DNA of 64,000 nt, taken from assembly GCA_039105265.1 (NCBI GenBank), contig JAPFFF010000029.1, positions 310,001 to 374,000 on the forward strand. The letters run 5' to 3'. Shown here piece by piece: positions 30,001-39,508 of the stretch. The position numbers and the translations under genes are program-made. This DNA comes from Tritrichomonas musculus (lineage: Eukaryota > Parabasalia > Tritrichomonadida > Tritrichomonadidae). Positions within the stretch are counted from its first letter, which is position 1. Each line of letters opens with the position of its first letter. The notes beneath the pieces were generated by a model, which ran no database searches, was not told the DNA's origin, and saw nothing but the letters and a program-made list of their open reading frames with translations.

Positions 30001-30411
30001 TGTTATTCATAATTTTCAACTTTTCAAACTCAATTTCAACATCTCAATAATCAAGTCCCCGCTGGGCACAAGGACAATTTCAACGTTACTTACTTGTTCT
30101 CTCGATCATTCTAAACCGCTCATTCTTCATAATTTTCAACTTTTCAAACTTAATTTCAACATCTCAATAATCAAGTCCCCGCTGAGCACAAGAGCAATTC
30201 CAACGTTATTTACTTGTTCTCTCAATCATTCTAAGCGGCTTTTTATTCCCAATTTTCAACTTTTCAAACTCAATTTCAGCATCTCAATAATCAAGTCCCC
30301 GCTGGGCACAAGAGCAATTTCAACGTTATTTACTTGTTCTCTCAATCATTCTAAGCAGCTTTTTATTCCAAATTTTCAAATTTTCTGATTCATAATCAGC
30401 ATCTCATCAAT
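30001..30411. repeat. 120-bp minisatellite, three full copies plus a partial fourth
   Basis: Copies start at 30001, 30121, 30241 and (partial) 30361 with an exact 120-bp period. The most constant part is AATCAAGTCCCCGCTGRGCA, clearly less AT-rich than the region around it. ATTTACTTGTTCTCTCAATC is also shared. The number and spacing are directly visible. Confidence 0.92.
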
Positions 30412-31660
30412 TATTTTCTTTACTTGACTATTAGAACAACCAAAAAATATTTATATGTATAAATAAAAAAATCAAAAAGCTTTAAATGCAATTTCTTTGT
30501 GATATATTTTTATTTTTTAGTAAAATTATGAAAATTATTTATCCAAAATTTGTAATAATAATGCTTGTTATTTGATCACAAATATTTATTTATTTTTGAA
30601 GTTCAAATAGTACATATCAAGGTGCACATTGAGTTCAGATTGTTTTTTTGTTTTAATATAATAAACATAAAACCGAAAGTTGAAATGAGAAAGTATCTTA
30701 TTTTATTTTTTATTATGAGTATGATAATTTGATATAACTCTTTGGACGAGCGGGGAATTAGTTTTAGAGATTTATTGAAGTAAAAAAACAAACTTTTTCT
30801 GATGTAATTTGGTCGCAAATCTCATACAATGCCTGATTGATATTAAAATTATTAATTTTTAATTTAAATCATAAAATGAAATATATTAGTAAAAATAAAA
30901 ATAACTGCATATCAAAAATCAAATAAAATCAAAACTAAGCATTGATTTTGTATTTTTGAAGATATTCTGAAAAACCTCAAAAAACAGATTTTCATGAAAG
31001 TAAATTTTTCTTTAAGAGTATATTATTATTAGTTTAATTTTTGAATTTTAAGTCATTCCTATAATTATATATTGAGATAAAATAAAAACAAAATCAACCA
31101 TGAACGAACTTTTTGAAAGAAAAAATATATTTCTGCGATTTGCCTCAAAAAAACAGAAGTTCATATTATTTAATGAACTTTTGTATAAGGAAGCATGGGA
31201 TAATCTTCGAAACACATAAAGATATTCAAGATTAATTAAAAATATTTTTGAAGCATGCGACAAACTAATACATAGAAATCATAAAGCTCTTGGTGCTAAT
31301 AATATATTCCAGAGGATATTTGATAAAAACAAAGAGAGACTTAGAAAAATAAAAATTATTTACCTTTTTTTATTCTAAACGTACATAAAATGTAACCACA
31401 AAGGAAAATTGAAAGAAAAAAAAATATAAAACTTTTTGTATTCATAGAAACTTTTCTTTTTTTCTGAGAAAAATTATTTTCATTCAAATTATTCAGAGTT
31501 TTTATTTCTTGACATACAAATCCCCGCAATTCTAAAAAAGGAAAATTTGACAGGGTATTATGAAACTTCATTCAAATTTTTTATGCTATAATAATAAAAA
31601 AATTAATGCCTTAACTAATTCAAACTCATGACCTCTGATATACTAACAACTAAGATGGAA
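30412..31660. other. AT-rich spacer without recognisable genes
   Basis: Several frames of about 70 codons exist on the minus strand (for example 31048-31263 and 31356-31571), but they are Phe/Ile/Lys-rich and show no domain. I do not call them genes. TGTAATTTGGTCGCAAATC at about 30804 resembles words found upstream of the riboflavin kinase gene. Confidence 0.45.
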
Positions 31661-31663
31661 AAA

Positions 31664-32400
31664 ATTAAACTAATTCAATTATTATCATTTTGTTACTCAA
31701 TATTATTATCATATTGAAAACAATTGAATATGAATAACAAAAAAAATTCCGGAAATTAAACTAATTCAATTATTATCATTATTCAGGAAATATTGTTTGT
31801 CCCTGAATATGAATTTCCGGAATTTTTTTTCTGAAGGAAGATAATAGGTTTTTTTCTTCCTTTATAATTCCGGGAAATTTTTTTTTTTTTTTTTTTTTTT
31901 TGAAGTTTGCAGATTTCATCTATCCAAAGCTTTTCCTCCCCGTATAATTATAAATCATGCTATATCATCAATGATATAGTTATATCCTAAAAATCATTGA
32001 TTTTTAAGATTGGATTTATAATTATATTTTTTGGAGTGAAAAAAAAAATCCTGAAAAATAAAATTGGAAGGAGACTTTTTTTCCAAAAATTGAATTATTA
32101 AAGCCCGTAAGGCAACGAATGCGATACTATTGGCTTAATAGTTCAAAACTGAAAAAAAAATGATGCGGCCTCCCCTTCCAATTTTTTTTCAGAAAATTTT
32201 TTTTAGCTCTAGAGCGAGCCATGCTCTTATTTGAAATAATTGTCATTATGATGAATGATCAAATTAAGTTAATTTAAGTAAGTATTTTCAAATTATTTTC
32301 CCATTATGGTTCATTTAAAAAATGGAGCCAAGGAACCCAACATGATGAGTCAATCAAAGAAGGCTACATCCATATGTAATTTTGTCTGTAGCCTTCTTTC
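31664..32400. repeat. Cluster of inverted and direct repeats (hairpin-rich)
   Basis: A 26-bp direct repeat starts ATTAAACTAATTCAATTATT at 31664 and 31755. AAAAAAATTCCGGAAATT (31740-31757) pairs with AATTTCCGGAATTTTTTT (31812-31829). A GGAAG...CTTCC hairpin and a T22 run follow (31837-31902). ATTGGAAGGAGAC (32063-32075) pairs imperfectly with GCCTCCCCTTCCAAT (32168-32182) around a loop containing GCCCGTAAGGCAACGAATGC. GAAGGCTACA pairs with TGTAGCCTTC at about 32358-32396. It may be transposon debris or structured RNA. Confidence 0.6.
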
Positions 32401-32457
32401 ATTTTTGGTCTTTTGAAAAACATAAAGAGCGGGATAATTTCATTTTTATAAAATAAT

Positions 32458-34362
32458 TTAATTTTTGATATCAACTTCGCCAATTGATCCAGCTTTTGCT
32501 AGCGAAGGAATCTGTTGAGACCAGTTAATAAAATCGTCGACGTCGATATTGTAATTAATATCTACGTTCATTGTTAAATAACGCCAAAATCTTTGGGCGT
32601 GTAATTGAACGCTAGATAAAAATGCCAGATGGGCGAAAGGAATCAATCTGTTCCAGTATGGCTGTTTAGGGTATTTTCCGTTATCTAGCATCGGAATCAT
32701 CTCGACGAAGTCGATTCCTACATCGGAAAAGAAGTGGTTATAACAAGCACCTCCGTGGGGAGCTACGATAGCCTTTGCTCTTCCGAAAAAGAATCTCATA
32801 TCGTCAATCGACCCTAAACGATGACTGTCACTTTTTCTATAAACAACAACGTTCTCATCACCGTGAATTTTTTTTAGTCTGTTTACAAGATCATCAATGT
32901 TATATATAATTCGCGCATTGCCGCCAGAGCCGTGACCACGAGGCAAAAAAATGACTTTATTCTTTTGATAAATGGTCTCTTCGGTTACATTTTGAACATT
33001 GAATACTTGTTTATACTTCTCAATTTTTTGGTCCATTGTCATTTTTGGTGGGTCACTATCAATTTTATTACGGAAAAACTCAAAATAATAAGGATGTAAA
33101 ACTCTCATTGACGGAATTATAATTAAATTCTCAGCACTCACTTCATTATTCACATTTTTACAACCTTGAACGTTTTTAAAACCAAATTTATTCATGATTC
33201 CACCACAAGTTGATCCACAACCAGCGCTGAAAAGCGTAATGTTCGGAATTCTGTCAAGACCGAGTCCAAATGACATCGCCGCCATGTGAGAAATTCCGTT
33301 ATCAAAGAAATGTTGAAAAATTTCAATATAATGACCACCAAAGGCGAAAACATCACCGTTATTTTGCGGTTTTTGGCCTTCTGGCAATGTTTTTGGCCAC
33401 TCACAAAAGTTCAAATTATTTGTGTAGTTGTGATTTGTGCACGTTTTATGGTTACTCAATTTTGAAACACCATTTTTAACCTCCCAAATAACGTCTATAC
33501 TCCACATTTTGCAGTCATTAAAATGCCAGTGATTCTCAGGCTGCTTGAAGAAGAGGTCAAGCTGATGTTTGGTCAGTCCATGAGGGACTTTCCAGTCAAA
33601 AGGAGGTAAATAAACAAAGTGCTCTTTAACGTTCCCTGAATCAAAAGTAGTAACGTTTATGAGATGTTTATTGAATTTGACAACTCTATCGGTTTTTATT
33701 CCGGAAAAATTGTGTGGAACGATAACTCCGGGAGAAATTTCAAGATTATGAACACCTTTTATTTTTTGATAGAAATTTCTGGGAATAAGTGGTCGTTCAG
33801 GTGGCTGATGTACATATTCATATGGATCCTCTATAACATTTTGTTCTTCATCCGGAACTTGGTTGAATTCACTCCCAGAGGAGGAAAAGCGTTCACACCT
33901 CCATATGGACTCTTCAGAAGGTTGTAAATCGTCTTCGTCTGGATAATAAAGCTCATATTTTGTGTTTGGATTTAGATTATCATATATTTCTCGAATATGA
34001 TCATTTTTAGCGTCATTCCCATTTTCCGGGTTAATGATTTTTTCATCTTTGACAATTTTTTCATCGTCGTCAACTTTTTCTTCGTTATCAAGCTTTTGGC
34101 TTTTTTCAACTTTTTCGTTTATTTGTGGATTTGTGTTAGGACCAGTTTTCTGCTCGTCGTTTGAATTGCTTTGGGCATTTATGTAATTTCTGTATTTTAA
34201 AATTTGTTTTTGATGCCTTGACTGATGGAGTAAAACAAATGTAAACGAGATAAGTGTTGTAAAAGCTATAACATAAATAAATAAAGGGTTTCTAATGCAT
34301 TTCCATAAAAAAGATTTTTGGCGTTGCTCTTTTTGTGAGAGCAAATGAAAAGGAAGCTGCAT
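32458..34362 (-). CDS. Golgi-type glycosyltransferase, GT61 (DUF563) family
   Basis: The 634-residue protein has type II membrane topology: a short basic cytoplasmic tail, one membrane helix (about 27-45, PLFIYVIAFTTLISFTFVLL) and a Lys/Glu/Asn-rich stem. A lumenal domain follows from about 190. Its C-terminal third has GT61 signatures: VFAFGGHYIEIFQHFFDN, LFSAGCGSTCGG, VIFLPRGHG, and the conserved APHGGACYNHFFS followed by DFVEMIP. GT61 enzymes transfer pentoses or GlcNAc (plant xylosyltransferases, animal EOGT), usually onto N-glycans or proteins. Donor and acceptor are unknown here. The product probably acts in the ER or Golgi. Length and topology are typical for the family. Confidence 0.8.
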   Translation of the reverse strand: MQLPFHLLSQKEQRQKSFLWKCIRNPLFIYVIAFTTLISFTFVLLHQSRHQKQILKYRNYINAQSNSNDEQKTGPNTNPQINEKVEKSQKLDNEEKVDDDEKIVKDEKIINPENGNDAKNDHIREIYDNLNPNTKYELYYPDEDDLQPSEESIWRCERFSSSGSEFNQVPDEEQNVIEDPYEYVHQPPERPLIPRNFYQKIKGVHNLEISPGVIVPHNFSGIKTDRVVKFNKHLINVTTFDSGNVKEHFVYLPPFDWKVPHGLTKHQLDLFFKQPENHWHFNDCKMWSIDVIWEVKNGVSKLSNHKTCTNHNYTNNLNFCEWPKTLPEGQKPQNNGDVFAFGGHYIEIFQHFFDNGISHMAAMSFGLGLDRIPNITLFSAGCGSTCGGIMNKFGFKNVQGCKNVNNEVSAENLIIIPSMRVLHPYYFEFFRNKIDSDPPKMTMDQKIEKYKQVFNVQNVTEETIYQKNKVIFLPRGHGSGGNARIIYNIDDLVNRLKKIHGDENVVVYRKSDSHRLGSIDDMRFFFGRAKAIVAPHGGACYNHFFSDVGIDFVEMIPMLDNGKYPKQPYWNRLIPFAHLAFLSSVQLHAQRFWRYLTMNVDINYNIDVDDFINWSQQIPSLAKAGSIGEVDIKN

Positions 34363-35327
34363 TTTTTAATTTTTTTAGTTAAACCAAAATTATTTTATAT
34401 ATTCAATTAAATCATTAAACCTAAATTCAAAAGAATAAAAATTGTAAATATTTTTTTCTCCTATTTATATTCCAATATTATTATAATAATAATTTAATAA
34501 TATTATAGGTATTTACATTTTCTTTATTTTATAAGTATTTCATTATTTTAAAGTATAAATAATAAGATATACATAAATATTATTTTTAAAAGCATATAGA
34601 AATTTAAAGCTTACCATTCAAAATTTCAGGTAAATATCATTTGTATAGATGAAAATATAATTTTTAATATAAACATATACTAGGTATATTATTATATTTT
34701 TAATAATAAATAACTTGTTTTAGTAATTTATATAAATATCATATGATATATATCAATTAATATTGCTAATGTATATATGATGCTAGTGAAAATAATCTTT
34801 TTTCCTGAAATATCTTTTTAAAACAAAATATACAGTATTAAGTCAATTATATTTGGTTTTAATTCAAGTGCAATTTCTTGATTTTCTTTAATGAAAAAAA
34901 TAAAAATATTTTTTGATTCTTTTCAAAATTTTCATGAATAATTGAATTTTTGATATAAAATTGCGAATGATTTTAAAATTTCTAAAAAATTAAGAGAAGT
35001 GTATTTGAGAAAAATTGTGAGAGTATTGAAATTATTTTTTATCAATTTTTACCAAAATCAACCTTATAAATCGCAATAAATCATAAAATTATGATAATAT
35101 AAAAATAATTTTAAAAAAGTATTATGTTAACGAATGCTTTATTTTTTTTTTTTCCAGAAAAAGTATTTTTCAGTTATAATTTGGTCTTTTATATTCATTT
35201 TTTCTGTTGTAATTTGGTCGGTACAATATGCATTTTGAATGATTTATTAGAGAAAATATTTTGAAAACATTTTGTTGGTCGGCCAAAATACAATTGAAAA
35301 ATTACTTATAGTAATTTATTAAAAATT
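34363..35327. other. Divergent spacer with GGTCGG-containing repeats
   Basis: About 1 kb of AT-rich DNA between two divergent genes. Near its right end AATTTGGTC words recur (about 35177 and 35208), and TTGGTCGGCCAAAATAC (about 35275-35291) matches the terminal repeat of the nested element at 61037. A relic of that transposon family therefore probably lies just upstream of the riboflavin kinase gene. Confidence 0.5.
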
Positions 35328-35738
35328 ATGAATCTACCAAGAACATTCGAAGGTGAGATTATTCATGGTTTTGGAAGAGGTCATAAACAAGTTGGATTTG
35401 CAACTGCTAATATTTCAACTGAGAAATGGGACTTCGAACTTAAAGATTCAGATTTTGGAGTTTATTGCGGCCTTGTTTACATCAGAGGAGAGAAAGCTCG
35501 TATAGGTGTTGTCTCAGTTGGTATAAATTATACATTTAATGAAGCAAAGCCAACTTTCGAGGTTCATATTCTAGATTTTGATGAAGATATTTATGGTGTT
35601 ATAATGAAAGTTGAACTTCTAGAACTAATTCGCCCAATGCTAAAATTCAACTCTTTAAATGAATTAATTGCACAAATTACAGCCGATTCACAGAAAGCAA
35701 GAGAATTAATGACGCCTCTACTTGATAAGCAAAAATAA
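35328..35738 (+). CDS. Riboflavin kinase (FMN-forming)
   Basis: The 136-residue protein is a stand-alone eukaryote-type riboflavin kinase of normal length; it phosphorylates riboflavin with ATP to FMN. Family marks are GFGRGHKQVGFATANIS (about 14-30), where the usual G-x-PTAN reads GFATAN; SVGINYTF (63-70); and FEVHIL with the catalytic Glu at 78, followed by DEDIYG. The C-terminal helix contains the expected RPMLKFNSLNELIAQI. The Pro-to-Ala change in PTAN is unusual, but the Thr and Asn that bind Mg-ATP are kept. No targeting signal is seen, so it is probably cytosolic. Confidence 0.9.
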   Translation: MNLPRTFEGEIIHGFGRGHKQVGFATANISTEKWDFELKDSDFGVYCGLVYIRGEKARIGVVSVGINYTFNEAKPTFEVHILDFDEDIYGVIMKVELLELIRPMLKFNSLNELIAQITADSQKARELMTPLLDKQK

Positions 35739-35936
35739 TGATATTCAAATTATTCCATAACTATTATAGTATAAAATGCATGTTTTGTTAATTATACTTT
35801 TTATCTGCCCTTATTCTTATTTTATCTCAAATATTAAAATAGAATTTACGGCTTTGTAATTTAAACCATTATTATAGATAATAAAAGTCAAATTAAATCT
35901 ATTGTTTTTAAGTTTTATAAAATACTCGCAAATAAA

Positions 35937-37622
35937 CTATTTACAAAATGGCTTTATTTCATTTTGAACGAAGCTTGTAGCATTATGTACAGTTGTTCCA
36001 CCAACTATCACATCCATATCAGTTATTTGAGCAGCAGTTCTCATTTCGTAATATGTCGTGCCTCCCATATAAAATACAACGATTTTTTTAGGTCTAAAAG
36101 CATCATTATAACTATAAACATTAGAATTATTAATTCCCATATATGGATAAGATTCTGTACTCAATTGGCCTCTCTTTATCTTTTCTAATATTGAACTTAG
36201 GATGCACTTATGCTGATCGAGAACTTGAGATTGTTCATCAATACATAAAGCTTTAATATCTGTAAATATTTGTGTAATTTTTCTTTTTGAATTTCCAAAT
36301 ATATCAATTTCATCATCATCATCGCGGAACTTATCATCACCTTTTCTTTTTGCTTTGCCAGCAACTTTTAATGCAGCATCCATGATTGGAACACATGAAG
36401 GAAATTTGGATTTTAAAGATGATATCTGTTCGTTTCCTCGTCCTTCGTATCTGAGACAGTAAATTAATAATAGACGTAAAATATCATCCATTGATGGCTG
36501 TATAGAATCGCAAACTTTGATGATTTCGTTATAATGTACGATCATATCATCACTAATGGCAAGTGCTTGCTCAATCTCACCAATATTAATAAGTGATGAT
36601 GAATTAACAGTTGCATTAATTGCTTCAAAAATACGAACGTGGTTTCCTGCAACTGAGAATTGCTCTTGAAATTGCGACGCTGCATTTACAACTGATGCTA
36701 TTTGATCTGGTGTTTTAATTTCTTGTTTTGCTGATTGACTAAGTTGTTTGGCCTGAGTCATGCGCTGTGCTACTGCAGGACCAACATCAGCTAAAAAGGA
36801 AGTACCGTATTCTTGAATAAAAGTATCATGTCTTTCATCGTAAACTATTGGCTCATTAACAAGTGGTAAATTAACAAGATTATTTTTAATACCGAATAAA
36901 TCATGAATTGTTCCACTATAAAACCATGGATGAAGTAAAGGAGTAAGTGGATCAGATATTCGATCAAGGATTAGAAGGAGGGTTTGTTCACCAGATTGAG
37001 GAGTGAATCGTGATCTATTAATACGTTCAAAAATAGATTTAGCGAATAATTTGCATAAAGGAGAACTATTAGCATATCGAATAGTTGGTGTTAATTGAAG
37101 TGCACATAAAGAAGCAAAAACACCATCTGTTATTCTGTTGAGAAGTAAATCAGCTGATAAACTAACGCGGAGTTCTGTAATTGATGGATAATTGAGTGAA
37201 AATAATCGTTTGTTCAATGGATAAAAATCAATATATATTTCCTCAATATGATCAACAAGACCAAATTTATCAGATTGAGCCAGTCTTCTGATTTCTGGTT
37301 CAAGTAATGCGTTTGTAAAATACATTGAGTAGCGTGAAAAATGAGGACTATTTGATAATTCATTTGATAATAAATCAAAATTTTCTTTTGATGGTCGAAG
37401 AATGCATACACATTTTAATGCTGATACTATTGGGTTTACTGGTCTAGAGCAAACTTCTGAAAGTTCTTCTGTATTTATTACGTCGTGAGAAAATAATTCT
37501 GTTCTAGTCATTGATAAGCTAAGAGTAGTTAATGTTTCAGCATCTGTTATTAAAGCTTTCACGCCGCAGTTTTCATTTAAGATATCTTCTATATAACGAA
37601 AAGAAGCTGTAAGTATATTCAT
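35937..37622 (-). CDS. VPS45: VPS45, Sec1/Munc18-type SNARE regulator
   Basis: From the ATG at 37622 the 561-residue protein aligns by eye along the whole Sec1/Munc18 fold, best with VPS45. The N-terminus is MNILTASFRYIEDIL, then KCVCILRPSKENFDLL and LLLILDRISDPLTPLLHPW (about 220). The C-terminus has SYPYMG, VVFYMGGTTYYE and the VPS45 signature VGGTTVHNATSF. VPS45 binds syntaxin-16/Tlg2-type SNAREs and is needed for fusion at endosomes and the trans-Golgi network. An earlier in-frame ATG at 37652 would add ten residues that the family lacks. The gene sits next to two other candidate trafficking genes. Confidence 0.9.
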   Translation of the reverse strand: MNILTASFRYIEDILNENCGVKALITDAETLTTLSLSMTRTELFSHDVINTEELSEVCSRPVNPIVSALKCVCILRPSKENFDLLSNELSNSPHFSRYSMYFTNALLEPEIRRLAQSDKFGLVDHIEEIYIDFYPLNKRLFSLNYPSITELRVSLSADLLLNRITDGVFASLCALQLTPTIRYANSSPLCKLFAKSIFERINRSRFTPQSGEQTLLLILDRISDPLTPLLHPWFYSGTIHDLFGIKNNLVNLPLVNEPIVYDERHDTFIQEYGTSFLADVGPAVAQRMTQAKQLSQSAKQEIKTPDQIASVVNAASQFQEQFSVAGNHVRIFEAINATVNSSSLINIGEIEQALAISDDMIVHYNEIIKVCDSIQPSMDDILRLLLIYCLRYEGRGNEQISSLKSKFPSCVPIMDAALKVAGKAKRKGDDKFRDDDDEIDIFGNSKRKITQIFTDIKALCIDEQSQVLDQHKCILSSILEKIKRGQLSTESYPYMGINNSNVYSYNDAFRPKKIVVFYMGGTTYYEMRTAAQITDMDVIVGGTTVHNATSFVQNEIKPFCK

Positions 37623-38070
37623 TATATAACAATTCAATGTATATATGGTCATCCAAATTCAAAATCAATTTTCAGAATTTTTGTTATATCTCATCTGCTA
37701 AATATCTAGTTAAATAATTACGAGAATTCATATTTTTTAATATATTTGTAAAAATTTATCAGTTATATATTTTTGTATATGATTTTTTTATTGATGAAGA
37801 AAATAGTAATTTGTTATAATATTTTATTATTTATTAAATATCACTTTTCTGGTCAAGAAGAAAAAGAAATGTCTTTTTGAATTGATTATGATTTTATATT
37901 ATAAAGCAAAGACTATAAATAATTGACATTTTGTTATGAATTTGATTTAAAAAAAAAAAGGTTAACTTTTTGAATATCTTTCGCATCAAAAATCATTTAA
38001 AAAGTTTACAATCAAATAGTTTATAAAAAATAATATATATACATAAGAACATAAAAAAAGATCTATTTTC
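37623..38070. other. Intergenic spacer
   Basis: AT-rich, with an A12 run near 37950. I see no gene or repeat. Confidence 0.55.
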
Positions 38071-39426
38071 TTACTCCTTAAGCAAGTGGAGGTTGCGGAG
38101 ATATTTCTGTAGGCCAGGCATAGCATTTATCGCTTTATTGTACATTTCGCAAAGTGTTGCTTTAGGATGACTGTCGACAGTAGAATAAAATTCCACGTTT
38201 AATATATTCATACAAACAACAAATTCCTTTGCATTGTTCATAACAATTTCACGCAAGTCTTCGCATCTAGCAAACAAGTCATGCGCCTCAATCGCCATCT
38301 TTTCAAATTCCTCAGATGGAGGCCCAGCCTCTAGCATATTCAAAACCGAGTTATAAACAATCGTATTGGGCAAAAAATCTGTCGATGAAGAGGCCAAATT
38401 AACTCCACTGCTTTGAATTGAAGTAGGGCTAGAATTTAATAATGCGCTGCTATCAAATCCATTACTTGATGTATAATTGAGCGATTCAGATGATATTTCA
38501 AGCATTTCACGTGATAACATTTCATGTATTTTTTCATATGCGTCTTGTGGTATATTTGGATCTGTAAGGAGATAAAATGTAACAAACTCGTGCTGGAAAT
38601 TAATTAAAGAACATTCAACATAGTCCTGATCTGGTATTTTTGAAATTGCGTTTGGATAACAGAGTAAATTCATTCGATCTTCTTTTGTTAAATAGACTGT
38701 TTTTCGGTTTGAAAATATATTTTGACTAGAATCAAATTTTGATGGAGGAACAAAATCAAAAAATCTAATCATATATATAGGCATATGAGAAGCTAGTAAA
38801 TAGCCGTTTGAAAAGCATGAAATTCCCCATACTTCAGGATAGGTTTGCATGATTGCAACCTCAATTAGAACTGATGCTAAATTTGGTCTATGCCATTCCG
38901 CATTTGGAATATTTGTAAAAGAAAAAGGAATTGGATCAACTTTAAAAGATGATGTTGGATCTGATGGCAGAAAAGATGCAAAACTTAAATGATCGCCATT
39001 TTTAACCAGATAATCTTTTAATATATCATTGTTAGACATTTTTTCAGGACCTAACGCAAAAAGAATTCCTTGTAATATAAGGTCAATCTCTTTCGAAATA
39101 GCAAGATCACTGTAATTTGATGGAACACGTAAAACAAAGAAGATAAGAGATTCGTCTTCTTTTTTAAAAGTACGAATTGCAACTTTTGTTTTAGACCAAG
39201 ATAAAAAATCAAGTTTTTTATTATGTGATAAAGACGTAAAAGTATATAACGAAATTAGTACGCCTAGTAGATGCTCCATTATTGGTTTTGGGTAAGAATC
39301 TGGATATTGATATAGAAGTTGTTCGTAAATATGACCACCATCTTCATCTCCTTCACTTCCTCTTATAAAAGGTACATGATAAAACACACAAAAACACGGA
39401 GCATTCTTCAGATCGGAGCTGCTCAT
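38071..39426 (-). CDS. CCZ1/HPS4-like longin-domain protein
   Basis: The 451-residue protein begins with FCVFYHVPFIRGSEGDEDGG and a LLYQYP block, then a helix (MEHLLGVLISLYTF) and strand FFVLRVP. This resembles the first longin domain shared by CCZ1, HPS4 and INTU. CCZ1 pairs with MON1 as the exchange factor for Rab7 on late endosomes. A second mixed alpha/beta region (about 190-300), a Ser-rich insert (about 315-350) and a helical end follow. Similarity is limited to the N-terminal 130 residues, so the subfamily is open. It is divergent from the HEAT-repeat gene with 82 bp between ATGs and downstream of nothing in operon fashion. VPS45 is its neighbour. Confidence 0.48.
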   Translation of the reverse strand: MSSSDLKNAPCFCVFYHVPFIRGSEGDEDGGHIYEQLLYQYPDSYPKPIMEHLLGVLISLYTFTSLSHNKKLDFLSWSKTKVAIRTFKKEDESLIFFVLRVPSNYSDLAISKEIDLILQGILFALGPEKMSNNDILKDYLVKNGDHLSFASFLPSDPTSSFKVDPIPFSFTNIPNAEWHRPNLASVLIEVAIMQTYPEVWGISCFSNGYLLASHMPIYMIRFFDFVPPSKFDSSQNIFSNRKTVYLTKEDRMNLLCYPNAISKIPDQDYVECSLINFQHEFVTFYLLTDPNIPQDAYEKIHEMLSREMLEISSESLNYTSSNGFDSSALLNSSPTSIQSSGVNLASSSTDFLPNTIVYNSVLNMLEAGPPSEEFEKMAIEAHDLFARCEDLREIVMNNAKEFVVCMNILNVEFYSTVDSHPKATLCEMYNKAINAMPGLQKYLRNLHLLKE

Positions 39427-39508
39427 AATTTTGAATTGAAAGTTAAAATTATATTATTCAAATGATGACCAAATATAACTTCAAAAGTTTAAACTCAAAA
39501 ATTTCTAA
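39427..39508. promoter_or_regulatory. Shared 82-bp divergent promoter region
   Basis: Only 82 bp separate the ATGs of the CCZ1-like and HEAT-repeat genes, nearly the same as the 83 bp at 8751-8833. TCAAAAATTTC, 13 bp before the plus-strand ATG, is a possible TCA-type initiator. Function is inferred from position. Confidence 0.4.

Noticed and set aside
30001-30411. CRISPR array
   Set aside because: The whole 120-bp unit repeats with gradual divergence; there are no short constant repeats separated by unique spacers, and the genome is eukaryotic.
32100-32130. tRNA-like fragment around GCCCGTAAGGCAACGAATGC
   Set aside because: No cloverleaf with a T arm (TTCGA) or acceptor pairing could be built.
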